Source of the DNA: Congeria kusceri
Lineage: Eukaryota; Mollusca; Bivalvia; Myida; Dreissenidae
Assembly: GCA_027627225.1 (NCBI GenBank)
Contig: JAPFQT010000163.1
Location: forward strand, 300,001 to 364,000
DNA length: 64,000 nt
Reading direction: 5' to 3'
Shown here: positions 24,593-36,664 of the stretch, one piece after another
How positions within the stretch are numbered: the stretch's first letter is position 1
Layout: each line of letters opens with the position of its first letter
The notes under the pieces: generated by a model
What the model was told of the DNA's origin: nothing
Database searches by the model: none
What the model saw: the letters and a program-made list of their open reading frames with translations, nothing else
Position numbers and translations under genes: made by a program

Positions 24593-25091
24593 GCAGTCCA
24601 GAAATATGTTAATAAAAGTTAAACTTTGCAGAATTCGTTTCTAATGGACATATTACCTATAAAAAAAACTCATAGAAATCGGTAAAATAATAACGTTTTG
24701 GTAACTTTGATCGTATAGTTATCTAGAGTAAATAACCATATAGATTAGCATATATTACGTTCGTACCAAGAGTTTTCGAACACAAACAATATAAAACACT
24801 TTCGTATATAAGAAACATTTTTAGGCGAATATACCTCATTAACTTTCATTAAAGCTAACGTCAGTTTAAGATGTAATGTGGTGAATTGGCCGTTTGTGCT
24901 GACCGTTTCGACCGGTCACCATTTGGTACGGTTTTGACGCAGCGGAAGTGGTTAATCAGTTCCGGTTTCCACATTGTACTTCTAAGAGGTCGTCTCTACC
25001 TTCGGGTGTTAGATCAGTGTACATCACTTCTGTTGAGCTAGTCTCCAGTATTGGTCAACGTCGATAAGACATTGAAGGTACGTACTTCTTA

Positions 25092-25990
25092 TTGAGTACA
25101 ACAAATGACGCTGCGAGCATAAGCCTATGCGCATTTCTATGTTCGCAAAGTCTGCTAACAGTAACGGTAGACTTTTTCAAGTCCGCCATGAAGGACTCGG
25201 ACCGAAAGAAAACCGCATTCACGACAAGTACGGGCTGTTTGTTCGGATGGCCTTTGGTTTATGTAATACCCCGGCTACGTTATCTAGGGTAGTAAACCTG
25301 GTGTTACATGGTCTGAACTGGAACAGCGTTATAGCGTTCCTTTATGATATTATGGCCATGAGCGCAACATTTGCTAAACAACTGGGTACCCTAAGGGGAG
25401 TTTTTCTTAGATTAAGACAGTACCAGCTGAAGTTGAAACCCAAGAAGTGCGAACTGTTTCAACATCAGGTCGAGTTTCTCGGCCGTAAGGTTGGTCCTGG
25501 GGGGTTAGGACTGTCACCATATGACACGCGGTTGGTGGTGGACTGGCCGGTGCCAAAGAGCTGTAAAGATCTTGAGCGCTTCTTAGGGCTGATGAACTGC
25601 CATCGTATGTTTGTCAAGAATTACACTGAGAGGTCAAGGTCTCTTTACGAAATACTCACAAACTTTGAGCGGGGTGATGAACAGGAAACTGATTTCCTGG
25701 ACATGAAGGCTGAATTGGTGGAGGCCCCTGTTCTGAGACTCCCCAATCGCAGTGACCCGTTCGTACTTGATACGGACGCCTCTAATAAGGCTATTGGGAG
25801 GTTGCTTAGCCAAATACAGCAGGGGACCCCGGGGTTATTTGCTATGGGTCGTACGCACTTACAAAGGAGCAGCGCAAGTACTGCACTACCCGTAAGGAGC
25901 TACTGGACGTTGTCAGGTTTACGCGCCAGCTCCGCCATTACTTGCTACGGAGACGTTTCCTGGTACGTACTGACCATAGCAGTCTAACAT
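25092..25990 (+). pseudogene. Gypsy reverse transcriptase / RNase H remnant
   Basis: The first frame gives DSDRKKTAFTT (near 25190). After a frameshift the frame from 25127 gives MAFGLCNTPATLSRVVNLVL. The catalytic box reads AFLYDIMAM, where FxDD is expected, so one catalytic aspartate is lost. RLRQYQLKLKPKKCELFQHQ, then VEFLGRKVGP and RFLGLMNCHRMFVKNYT are the connection segment, followed by the RNase H start PFVLDTDASNKAIGRLLSQ. The frame then shifts again. RNase H continues weakly to about 26130 (HRAGNKHANADALSRL in another frame). Confidence 0.85.
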
Positions 25991-26244
25991 AGCTGTTGAC
26001 TTTCAAGGAGCCCAAAGGGCAGATAGCCCGGTGGATTGAGGAGTTGAGCTAGTATGATATGGAGATCGTACACCGGGCTGGTAATAAACATGCGAACGCT
26101 GATGCGTTGTCACGGTTAGTCGTGGACGGAGAAGACCATTACCAGCATGGGGTGCGTCTCGATTGTCTACCCTGCAGGGGTTGCTAACAATGCACCCGGG
26201 CGGAAGAGAAGTGGGGCAGGTTCATTGCCGACGTAGATAACGCT

Positions 26245-27440
26245 ATGCCTTTGGCACTGAGGCCGTCGGTTACGGTGCAGGAGGTGACATCTGGTGGATG
26301 GTCATTGATCACTGGTCCAGACAATGCAACGCTAGTCCAAGATCGGACGGCTCATGTCACAGAGGAGCAGGCCAATGGAGATGATTTTCGATTTATTCTG
26401 AAATGGCTGAAACGTGGCACAGTCGCCGGAAGGCGAGCTGTTCCTTGCAAACACAGCCTCGAAATTTTACTGGTTAAACCGCCCATTTTTTCAGCTGGAG
26501 GCTGGTCTGCTTTGGAGAACAGATCCGAAGGCGGAAAAAAAAAACAGCTGCTAGTGCCCAGGGAAATGCGCCAGGAGGTCATGTTCCTGAACCATGATAT
26601 ACCCATTGCGGGGCATCAGGGTGAGCAGCGCACAATTGCGCGCGCGAGATAAGGCCAAGTATTTCTGGCACCGGATGTCTAAGGATATAGTTAAATATGT
26701 TTCTAGCTGTCCGCAGTGCTCTTTGAACAAAAAGCCAACTCGTAGGTCCAAGGAGGAGTTGATTTCCTTTCACTCCGGAATACCAATGGAAAGGATTCTT
26801 GCTTTCAATGCCAGTGACCCAATAGGGGAATCGGTATGTGATGATGGTGGTGGATCAGTTCACCAAATGGGTTAAGTGTATTCCGCTACCCCCGCAGAGG
26901 CTATAGTCAGCCAGGTGTTTTGTAGGCCGGGGGTCCCCATGGTGATCATGACCGATCAGGGAACAAACTTTGAGAGCCTCCTGTTCGCAGAGCTATGCAG
27001 GTTGTTCCATATCCATAAGACCAGGACTACGGCGTATCGTCCAAATACCAATGGCCAAGTGGAAAGGTACAATCGCACGCTCATGGACACGGTCCGATGC
27101 AATGTCGGATCGAGACAGAACACATGGGATAGGGACCTGCCGCAAATAGCCGCGGCGATGCGTTCGTCTGTTGGTAGAAGTACTGGTAGCACCCTGCACA
27201 ACCTCGGGAAGAACAGACTGCCGGCGAGTATGTTCAGGGACTGGAGCATAGTTTTGCTGCAGCCCATGAAACTGCCCGTAAGTGTCTTGGGGCATATCAA
27301 GCCCATACGTAGCGAGATCATGATGTACGACTGTACAAGACCGCAAATAAGGTCGGGGACGTCGTGTATGTGCTCACTGTGGCGGGAAAGAAAGGCAAGG
27401 CCAAGAAACTGCAGCCTCAATGAGCGGGACCAGTGGTAGT
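26245..27440 (+). pseudogene. Gypsy integrase remnant
   Basis: Frames joined around 26640 give the H2C2 zinc domain: LVPREMRQEVMFLNHDIPIA, then GHQG and, after the shift, SSCPQCSLNKKPTRRS. The core continues with QFTKWVKCIPLPP in a third frame. The frame from 26876 gives MVIMTDQGTNFES (second catalytic Asp) and YRPNTNGQVERYNRTLMDTV (catalytic Glu). VGDVVYVL and GKKGKAKKLQPQWAGPVVVV near 27350-27440 are the C-terminal tail. The first catalytic Asp region is poorly preserved. Confidence 0.85.
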
Positions 27441-27444
27441 AGTA

Positions 27445-27756
27445 AAGAAGTAATCCACCTTCTTATACCAAGTCCGTGTAAGGGGTAAGAAGGTCAACGT
27501 GAACCATGACCGATTAAATGGTTGCAATCTTGGTAACCCTCCAGCATGGGTGGTTCGGGAGAGGGAAAACTGTGGGCCGGCGGACGCGGGTCCGAACCTA
27601 CAGGAATATTGTTTGAGCTGGGGGATTGATGATGGGTCCTTCATGATTGCATGCGACTCATGTGAGGAATGGTTTCATGGGAGGTGTGTAGGAGTCACAG
27701 AGGAAGAAGGTGTGGAAATTGACATATATAAATGTCCTGCGTGTGAGGCGGGTTAG
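27445..27756 (+). pseudogene. PHD finger at the C-terminus of the Gypsy pol
   Basis: In the frame of the GPY/F-like tail (YQVRVRGKKVNVNHDRLNGC) the sequence continues without a break into GIDDGSFMIACDSCEEWFHG, then RCVGVTEEEGVEIDIYKCPA and C. The C-x2-C, H and final C-x2-C spacing with W before FHG is that of a PHD finger, a histone-tail reader. The expected first C-x-C pair is reduced to YCLSW, so one zinc ligand appears lost. A TAA just upstream (near 27449) separates it from the rest of pol. It ends at the TAG at 27754-27756. Confidence 0.75.
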
Positions 27757-27857
27757 ATGTAGAAATGGAAGTATATATAAAGGTCCTGGGTGCGAGGCAG
27801 GTTAGAAAGAAAGGAAAAAGGATGAGTATTATTAGGCCATGATTACTGTTTTTCCGG

Positions 27858-28187
27858 ATGGTCGGTATAGGTTTCCGGGTCGATGGCCGGGACATTTTCC
27901 ACGAGGTGGAAGCGGCCACTGATAAATTGACGCTCTGGTTGACTGGGCGTGACTTAGTGATCGACGTGGGTACGATGCGACTATTAAATCATGGCCGGGT
28001 TGAGAGGGCGGTAGAGGGCCAGGTAAGGTTGGCCAAGAAGACAGGTAAGTTTCAGTTTGTCTCGGAGGTGAGGAAATATGGTCACCAGATCATTGGTGAC
28101 GATTTCCTGCACCGAGTGCTGGGTTGCCCGAAGAAGCTGAGGGTTCCCGGGGGGTCGCTATCAGCAAGGCCCCTGGCGAAAGTCTAA
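27858..28187 (+). CDS. Unrecognised ORF downstream of the Gypsy PHD finger
   Basis: About 109 codons beginning MVGIGFRVDGRDIFHEVEAA and containing LTLWLTGRDLVIDVGTMRLL. No family is recognised. It has the GC-rich composition of the element and lies 100 nt after the PHD stop, so it is taken as part of the same element. It may encode a third product or be a 3' piece of the following ORF. Confidence 0.45.
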   Translation: MVGIGFRVDGRDIFHEVEAATDKLTLWLTGRDLVIDVGTMRLLNHGRVERAVEGQVRLAKKTGKFQFVSEVRKYGHQIIGDDFLHRVLGCPKKLRVPGGSLSARPLAKV

Positions 28188-28230
28188 GTGTCGAGGCCGG
28201 GGCCTAGTTCGGTCCGGGCCTTGACGTGCC

Positions 28231-29009
28231 TTGAAACAGGAGGTTAAGGTGGAAGGTGGTTGGGAGGTCATCGTCATCTCCGACTCTGAGGAGATGGAGG
28301 TGGAAGCTTCAGGTGAGGGGGTGTCTTGCCTTGGCCAGATGGCGCCTGGCCTGGGCCGGATTAAGGGGTTCGGTAGTTTAGGGTCCGCAGATGAGGTAGT
28401 GACCGAGGTTGATCGGTCAGAGTTGGGGGTTAATGTAGGCGTGGGGGGATCAACGGAGGCAGGTCCCACTGTGGTAGGTGACCGAAGTGAGAGACGGTCC
28501 AGGGTGAGGGAGAGGGAGGAGGTAGTGCTGGTGGATGAGACCAGGGATAGGTCCAGGTTTCAGTTGGACGAGGTGTGTCCGGTAAAGTGGAGGCGTGGGC
28601 GGGATCAGGATTGCCCTGTGGGGTGCCAGTTTCGGACTCGGTGTGTTCGCAAGCACGTGGAAACCCGGCACCTGCTCCCGGTTTTCCGTAGGAACGCATG
28701 GGAGAGGCCGGAATTGGTTGGTCTTAATACCCTGGACGAGGCTATGTTCTTTGTTCACCAATACAGCTGGCTATTCCGGTGGACTCTGTCCTATACGAGA
28801 ACGACCAGCGTCGGTTGGATAGAGTTTGCCGGCATTTTCACTGGCACATTCCCAGTGTCTTTAACGTGGCGCGAGTGAACTCCGGGCCACTCCTGTTCCA
28901 CTGGAGGGTGATGACCGCATTATTGCGACTGGCCGGGTCGGCCTTGCGGTCGAAATTGTTCAACCAGGAGTTTGATTGGAGTGGGATTGCTCATGCGCCC
29001 TCGGAGTGA
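28231..29009 (+). pseudogene. Extra 3' ORF of the Gypsy element with acidic region and zinc-finger-like motif
   Basis: Begins KQEVKVEGGWEVIVISDSEE, an acidic Ser/Glu patch. A long charged linker with RSERRSRVREREEVV follows. Then comes CPVGCQFRTRCVRKHVETRH, whose Cys and His spacing recalls a C2H2-type finger. The frame from 28231 loses homology near 28790 and the frame from 28779 (SVLYENDQRRLDRVCRHFHW) appears to continue it to a TGA at 29007-29009. The function is unknown; a nucleic-acid-binding or gag-like accessory protein is possible. Confidence 0.5.
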
Positions 29010-29165
29010 TGCGGGATAATGTAAGTCCCACGCAAAGGGTGCATTTCCACTGTTTTGCTAGCACCGTGGACCAGGTTTTAGCTGGTCCGCCGCATTCCTC
29101 CGGTGCTACTTCAGCATCTCGGGCTTGGCTTCGCACTTCGACGAAATGCAGAAGTCAGCGGTAAT

Positions 29166-31215
29166 TGCAATATAACTTTATAAATTTATTTTATTACGGC
29201 GCCGCAGATGCAAGCAAAAGTCAATGTTTTCTTGCATCTAGTATACGTATATTTTGGTTTACTTGTTCAATTACAACGTTAACATGGTTTCTCCGATTAC
29301 CTGATAAATGTTACCCAATATTTCGAAACGACATGATGTAGGTAAATGTTAATGCTATTTTAACGAACAAACACTTTCTCTGCATATCAAAAGTCACAAT
29401 GAATAAAACCAGCCACGTCGTAATTCAAATATAATGCGTGTTGCTTTTTGGGGCATTAACCTTGATCAACAAATTATGGGCCAAAATTGGGTTAAAGTAG
29501 AGCCACTGCATTTTAATGCAAGTGGCACTTAATACAAATAGATTCACTGAATTTAAGTAAGTTTACTGAATTAACTATGCTAAGTGGTTTTATTGAGAAA
29601 GTTACACCGTAAACGTAAATTAATATAGTGTTACTAATTTCGTATTTTTGGTTTTGTTTTCTGGTTGCGGTATTTTAGTTGATATAAAAACATGGTATTA
29701 CTCATTAACCTTTACATTGATTTTCACTAAATGCAACGTTTACTACTGGTTGTAAATACCCCTAGGGGGCCACAAAGCTATGCTAAATGGAAATATTCTG
29801 TTATTTCGAATTTAAATTTATTGTATTTAATAATTCACTTACATATTATGCACCTTTATCTCGGGTTAAACCGTCAAAATATAACCCGGGATCCATGTGA
29901 ATGTTGCATACACTTATCGATTCTTTAAGAAAATTGGAGTTTGAATGCACGTAACATGACTGTATCAAGTTAATAACTCCAGCGTTCAATATATTATATA
30001 ACTTAATATTATTTTATCGAACACTTCACAAATCTTAACAAGAAATGTTAGTATTTCATTAATATGACCATATGTCAAAGACATCACGTGTACTAATGAA
30101 TAACTAACTAATGAACTAGTATCCAAGTTAAGAGTATATTTTACACGGACAAGATATACTTATGTAATACCTGCACATAAATGTGGTGACAGCAGATGTT
30201 CATTTGAAAACAAAAACCTTACATAACTGACTAGGATGAGTAATCGTTGCATATCTGCTAAATATCAGTACATGCAGTTTTCGAAAATGCAAATACGTTT
30301 GTTGAGATAAACTACGCATTGGAGCTCGATTAATATTGCTTCTGATGTCAACTATATTCCGTAGCATTGTATATCCTGAACATTAAGTTAGTTCGCGATT
30401 ACAACTTTATATTATTTCGTTAGTTAAATTAGATCTGTACTTTTGATTGAACAGAAATATCACTTATGACCAAACAGCGTTTTATAAATACAATATCATT
30501 GTTTTTACATCGTATATAACTTGTATATTAAAACAATGTCGGCCCATACGTTGCATGTGTAACAATGCATTCCTTTCTTAATTTATCGAGCTTTTAAACC
30601 AACTTAACAATATGTGCCCGTGTAGATTTATGAGAAGCAAATATAAATATCAAATAGTATCGTTTAACATTTATTATAACATTGTACGCGACCAGTATTC
30701 CCTAGATAAAGAATGAAATCAACCATGGGCTATTTTGTAACAAATCATATGCGAAGCCTAATGTATTGAAAATAGTTGCGGAAATTCGAAGAAATCGTTC
30801 CGTAAAATGCACGAGCTTAAATGCGCGATAGCAAAATTGTGACAAAGTAGTCATGTATGCATTATGTAGCGCAATTTAAAACCACATTTGTATATTTAAG
30901 TGCCCCAAAAAACACAAACGTTTACGTGTTGTTAATATGCTTTTATTTTGTGTAAGTACAATAGGTTCACTGTATTTATCAATAAGTATGACGTCACATT
31001 GTTACTTCACTCAATGTTTATCAACGAAGCTCACGTCATTTTGAATTGTAATGATTTATGACGTCATTGAAACCAACGTGTGAATGTACTTTCCTGAAAA
31101 TATGAGGTGTATAGATTAATGTAGCTCTCATTCATCGCCTTAAACGAAAACAACAGACGAATTATAAATAGGCTCGTGTTAGAATCAAAATATTTGACTG
31201 ACTGGCGTTGTGTTT
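29166..31215. other. No gene seen
   Basis: Abrupt return to AT-rich sequence after the Gypsy block. Nothing recognised. Confidence 0.6.
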
Positions 31216-31218
31216 TTT

Positions 31219-31334
31219 TGCGGTAATAGCCAACGGTTTGTCGTTCCGATGCTTGTTATCAAAACCACTCGGGCTATCGCCCTCGTGCTTTAATTCCTAC
31301 GCATCAGAACTCCAAACCGTTGGTTATTACCGCA
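31219..31334. repeat. 116-bp hairpin element (MITE-like)
   Basis: Arms tgcggtaatagccaacggtt-tg (31219-31240) and ca-aaccgttggttattaccgca (31313-31334) pair with one mismatch over 22 bp. Inside, gttccgatgc pairs with gcatcagaac, and cgggctatcgccctcgtgc is itself nearly self-complementary, so almost the whole unit folds. Confidence 0.8.
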
Positions 31335-31339
31335 ATAGT

Positions 31340-33880
31340 CAACGCTTACCCGTCAATCTTTCATAGAAACATTATTAATTTTAGCTAAATATTAATAGTA
31401 AATATCTGTTTATAAAATGTGCATTGCAGTTTCCAGTAAATTGTGATCAGGTTTAAATTTTGAACTGCAATGTGCATTATCGTGATCCTCATAATCCCCA
31501 CCTTCATCATTATCATCATCAGCAGCAGCAGAAGAGGCAACAATATATGATCATCGTCATCGTCGACATTGCCACAATCGTATGCTCAATATGTATATTG
31601 CACAAACCCGTTAAAGTTGGACCGTGATATAAACGAAACCAACCAAACTAAATGCCTGTATTCCAGTAATATAACCCAAATATCGAATTAACTAGTCAGG
31701 TTAAACAACTGTCAATTAAATAATTTTAGTAACACGTGCTAGTGACTATTAAAAATAAAAAAATACAACGATTGTCATACTTGCCGTATATTCTGAGTTA
31801 TTAATTTATGTGATCTTCGTTTGAAAATATATTTAAACAGGTTATCATTACCAGTTATAATCAGGAAATGTGCGATCTAATAGTTAAACATTTTAAATGA
31901 GTCTAATCATAGACCAATAAACAACAAACCCAACAACAAACACATTATCGTCATTATACAAATAACGCATAAAAAAAAATCGACGGTTATATCGGCACAT
32001 TGATCACACACAAATCGATTTTAAAATGCACATATGTCATCATTTTAAGTAGAATTATTTATATAATAAATATAACAATTGAACTTAAAACTGACATGAA
32101 CAAGGCGGAATTCCGAAGGCGATGAGATAATACTTCAATTTTAGATTTCTGAATACCCTCGGATATCACCAATGCGCACAAATTGAGCAGTATTATAATA
32201 ATCATACCGGCTATATGCTAACAGTCAAGTGACCAGAACACGCACGACGTGTATCATTATATAACAACCACATAAAGTATGTGATTATATAATTTGTGTG
32301 CGCTTTTATTGCCACACGCTGTCCATATTGGGGTGTATGTATTTTATGTTGATGCTGAACTGTGCATTTAATCGAAGCGCTGCCGAAAGCCGAAAGACTG
32401 TCGTATGAGATGAGTAAGGAAGTAAGGCGAACATGTATTGTTATTGGTAGCAAACTTTAAAACATGTGCCTTCGATTGAAGCAGACTCGTGATCATGGCG
32501 ACGAGGGATATCCTATAAAGTGTAGGAGTTATTACAAACTCACTTATATGAGAATTTGCCAAGGTATTGTTTTGCGTATTAATCATTACATTAATGTTCA
32601 AACCAAGAAAATAAGACACCCACTCACCTTGACATTTTACCCAAGGGCCCAATAGTCAATAAGGACTCACTCCTATTAATGACCAACCAACCAAGTTTCA
32701 TACACCAACGACCAAGGGATCCATAGGTTTTGACCGGTGAAACTTTTAAAACTATTTGTCAGTTTGGCCTTGACCTATGACCCAATTGCTCAATATGGGA
32801 TATGGATCATTTACAAGTTATTACCTACCTACTGACCAACTTCTTATACATAATAGTCATTAAATGAAGATGGCATTGAATCTAACAACCAAACGAATTA
32901 TTAATAACGCAAATGTAAGCATTACACTAAGTATTGTGTTTCCCTTATATAATCGTTAAACGTGGGAGTGTATATTAATTTGTTGATCAATGTTGTTTCC
33001 AATGTATGTATAGTATTATGTTGTGTAATAACATTTGGGAAAACAGCATGTAGCCGAAATATCTGCGTAATTAGGTAGTGTTGCAAGCCACACATACGTA
33101 TTGAATGAACAATGTTGACACGTCAGGCAAGCTCTGTGTTTACAGAACGTTTTATTTGCATTGGAAATCAATGTCACTTGACGTTGAGAATGGATGTTCT
33201 GTAACACCGATAACACATTTTCACAAACCCTTTTGAAATTGATGCTCTGTGACGTCAATAATCAATATCCATAATGTAGTATTTGTCTTGAATCTAGTAG
33301 TATAAACGGAAGTTTTAATGCTTTCATTTGCATCATTTATAATTCTTTTGAATCGGTCATAATAGCCTATTTACACTATATAAGTGAGATCATAATAGAA
33401 TCACCTTGTTTATCATGGTTTATTTCCCTCGGATTATAACTATAACCCATGCTGATTTTAGTCATAATTTGTCAGTGATGCACCAATTAGATCCAGATCT
33501 AGATATTTTGGTGGTTTTCCGGTTTAGTCATTTTGTCATTTAGACAATGTGAAGATTGTGTTATATATATATATAGTTGATTTACACTCATGTAATGCAT
33601 TTGAAATAATATTCAGCATGGAAATAGACATCGATTTTAATTTTGAATATGTCAAAAACCACGATCACTACCATCATCACCACTTAGATAACAACCACAT
33701 TAGTACATGTATGAACAAAACCACATAAACACAAACAATGTGTGTCTTAGAAGCAACTCTCAATCCGAATAGTACCATTCACCACAGCCATAAGCATATC
33801 AACAATTTAATCGCTCACATATCAGAAACATCACCACGAACACCGCCCCAAACGTAACATATATTATCACAGTGGTCTAC
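31340..33880. other. No gene; a degenerate dispersed repeat near 32620-32880
   Basis: A cat/agc triplet-rich patch occurs near 31500-31540. At about 32620-32880 there are motifs such as ttgaccggtgaaac, ccttgacctatgaccc and gaccaaccaaccaag, in the style of the repeat at 41.6 kb but not clearly alignable. ORFs here are chance. Confidence 0.45.
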
Positions 33881-33884
33881 CCTA

Positions 33885-34745
33885 CATCTATCATAACGAC
33901 CATCTCCACGGCTATCATAACGACCATTTCCACATCTATCACAATACCATCTTTACATCTATCACATCGACCATCTCCACATCTGCCAAAACGACCATCT
34001 CCGTATCATTCATAACGATTATCTCCACATCTGTGACAAAGACCATCTCCACATCTACATTGTATCACGGCGTTTATGTCCACATATGTTACAACGATCA
34101 TCACCACAACTATCACAACGACCATCTCAATATCTGTCACAGCGATTATCTCCACATCTGTCACAACGAGCATCTCCATATATGTCACAACGACCATCTA
34201 CACATCGATCACAACGGCATACACCACGATAATCACAACTACTTTCTCCACACCTGTCATCCCCCATCTATCGCAACGATTATTACCACATATGTTACAA
34301 CGATCATCTCTATATATTTCACAACAATTATCTTAACATCTGTCACAACGACCATCCCTACATATATAACAACGATTATATCTACATCTGTCACAACGAC
34401 CATCTCCACATCTATCACAACGATTATCTCCACATCTGTCATAACGACACCTCCACATTTGGCAAAACGACCTACGTCCCATATGTATTACACGGACTTT
34501 TTCCATATATGTCAAAACAACCATCTACATACATGTATCTGTCAAAACGACCATCTCAACATCTAACACAACAGCCATCTCTACATATATCATGACGGCC
34601 TACGACTCACATCTGTCACTAAAACCAAATCCGCATCTGTCACAACGGCCTACGCCACATTTGTCACAACGACCATTTCCACATCTGTCACAACGGCCTA
34701 CGCCACATCTGTCACCACGGCCATATCCACATTTTCCACATCTCC
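33885..34745. repeat. Minisatellite, degenerate 24-bp-type units
   Basis: Dozens of imperfect copies of catctccacatctgtcacaa plus cgac follow each other. Common variants are tatcacaacgattatc and catatgttacaacgatc, giving a higher-order alternation of two variants (about 48 bp). It is open in several frames on both strands. The repetitive peptides (HNDHLHICHNDHLHI and, on the minus strand, VVVTDVEIIVV types) are by-products, not proteins. Confidence 0.9.
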
Positions 34746-34749
34746 AAAT

Positions 34750-36120
34750 ATATCCCAACGAACAACACAACGTTATTCACAACGAAAATCGCGTTATCTA
34801 CGTGTTAGTGAACCAAATCTTCATCAGCGAACCGTTGCGTTTACATAATTTACTATCTTAATGATGATATTTTAACAACAACAAAACAAATACAAGAAAC
34901 GCGCCTTGGTAATCAAGTTCTATAATTTAAGTTGGTTATTGATGCTATTGATATACCAGTAGTGTATATCATTTAATATTATTTTTGTTCTAATAATATA
35001 TGTATAATAATAATATACTTATTAGTCTTAATATTGTACTTATACGAAAGCGATTCTTATGTATCACGTATCTGTCGCAAAATGTCTAGTCGTAGTACTT
35101 ATCCAATTATTCATATAAACTTACATGTCTACGATGTTCAGCGTTTAAATCTCAAACGCCAACCTTTAACTAAGCATTTGATGTCTGGGCGTAATTCAAC
35201 TATGTTTACAATGCAATCTTAATTGAAATCTGGAGTGCAGATTTGCCGCACCTAATTTCTATACACGTAATTGTGCGTCTTCAGTTTTATTTTAATGCTT
35301 GTTGCGTTGTGTTAATATCCCAGTCACCTCACAAAACTATTGTACTAGTAATTTAATTTCATATTAAGCAAACTAAACCCGCTTTGGATCTTATAATTAA
35401 AAGGCAATGCAAGCTGAAATGGTATATGCCATCAGCACTAACCACACACCGCGTATGTATTATCTTGTAACAATCATCGAGTGTCAAATGAATGCGGTGT
35501 AAACTGATTTAATAATTGCGTTGTTCTTTATATTCCAAGTGTTGTATGGCCTGACACATAACGTTTACATTTAGTTAACGTTTTCGGAAAATATGTGTTT
35601 TTATATATTGTGAATGACCTTGACATGGAATTCAAACCTCGGCTTAGTTACAAAAATGAATGCTCTTTATATTGATCGTCAGTACGTATTACTGATGACT
35701 AACTGAACGTTACGTGCTATGAAACACAACGCGGAGTACATGCGATTTTCGAACGACCAGCACGGTTTAACACTAATAAGATATGTACACAGACAGTTTG
35801 TTGATAAACAGTTCACATATTTGACAATATTTGTCTCAGACTGAGAAAACGTTCTTATCACAAGTGTAGTGCATAAACACGTTACAATGAGCCAATTTGT
35901 TTTATTCGGAAACTTGCACGAATAATGAGGATTTGGAGATGTTAAATAATGAACATTGGAATAAACATGGTCTTCACATAAGCGTGTACAACAACATATT
36001 TGTTTTGTATTTTCAAACATATTCACGTGACAAAGATGATCGGATGAAGTGTATGTATGATAACTAGTTCCGCTTAATCTTGGGTTTATGCAATACGAGA
36101 AGCCATTGTGTAGCATGTAA
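34750..36120. other. No gene seen
   Basis: AT-rich. ORFs at 35034-35222 and 35679-36116 (minus) have no recognisable features. Confidence 0.5.
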
Positions 36121-36125
36121 TATTA

Positions 36126-36257
36126 GTTACACTGATAGTAATTGAGGATGCATGGACTATACACCCTCAGTGTTGCTTTCATACCATATGAGTGCGAGTA
36201 TGGTATGAAGCCACCAAGGGTGTATATCCCCACACCATCAGTTACTAACAGTGTAAC
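36126..36257. repeat. 132-bp palindromic element (MITE-like)
   Basis: Outer arms gttacactgatagtaattga (36126-36145) and tcagttactaacagtgtaac (36238-36257) pair imperfectly. Inside, acaccctcagtgttgctttc and ataccat pair with atggtatgaagcc-accaagggtgt. The unit is nearly one long hairpin. No internal ORF. Confidence 0.75.
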
Positions 36258-36664
36258 GAATGAATGGTATCTCACCGATTACCTGTCACTGGTTTATTTC
36301 AATTGAAATCAGTTGAACACGCTTGTGAAGTATAAATTGCAACACAAACTAGTGTCCATGTTTAAAATAATCACATTTATTAATTTATTAATTTCAACAA
36401 CAGTACAAACAAATTAACAATAATAATACCATTGTGTAAATCTATGGGGTATTAACATTTACCCACGGTGTATGGCAAATGCCCCATGGCCCAGTGTCTG
36501 CTTTCAGCCAATTGCTCTTGGATTGCATCATTGATGTAGTGGTTGAGATAGAGAAAGATATGACACCACTATCTCCGCACAGATTTTATTTATTTTGTTT
36601 TTCTGTTTTAAACCACATTTGTCGAAGAAAAAAATCGCTTATTATATTGGCGTATATTGTTTAC

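Larger units (their letters stand above)
24873..29165 (+). mobile_element. Degenerate Ty3/Gypsy LTR retrotransposon
   Basis: A block visibly richer in GC than the flanks. It holds, in order, a partial reverse transcriptase, RNase H remnants, integrase with zinc domain, a GPY/F-like tail, a PHD finger and further 3' ORFs. Gag, protease and the first half of RT are missing, so the copy has an internal or 5' deletion. A tgtaa start occurs at 24,870 and again at about 29,020, but the sequences that follow do not align, so no LTR pair is claimed. Many frameshifts and stops show a dead element. Confidence 0.85.

Noticed and set aside
26352..27644. Minus-strand ORFs of 66-154 codons across the Gypsy element
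   Set aside because: They lie antisense to recognisable integrase and PHD sequence in GC-richer DNA where stops are rarer.
28161..28761. Pro-rich minus-strand ORFs
   Set aside because: Antisense shadows of the acidic and charged plus-strand ORF of the Gypsy element.
34033..34566. 177-codon ORF with HNDHLHI repeats, and minus-strand Val-rich ORFs
   Set aside because: They are products of the minisatellite; every frame shows a similar repetitive peptide.
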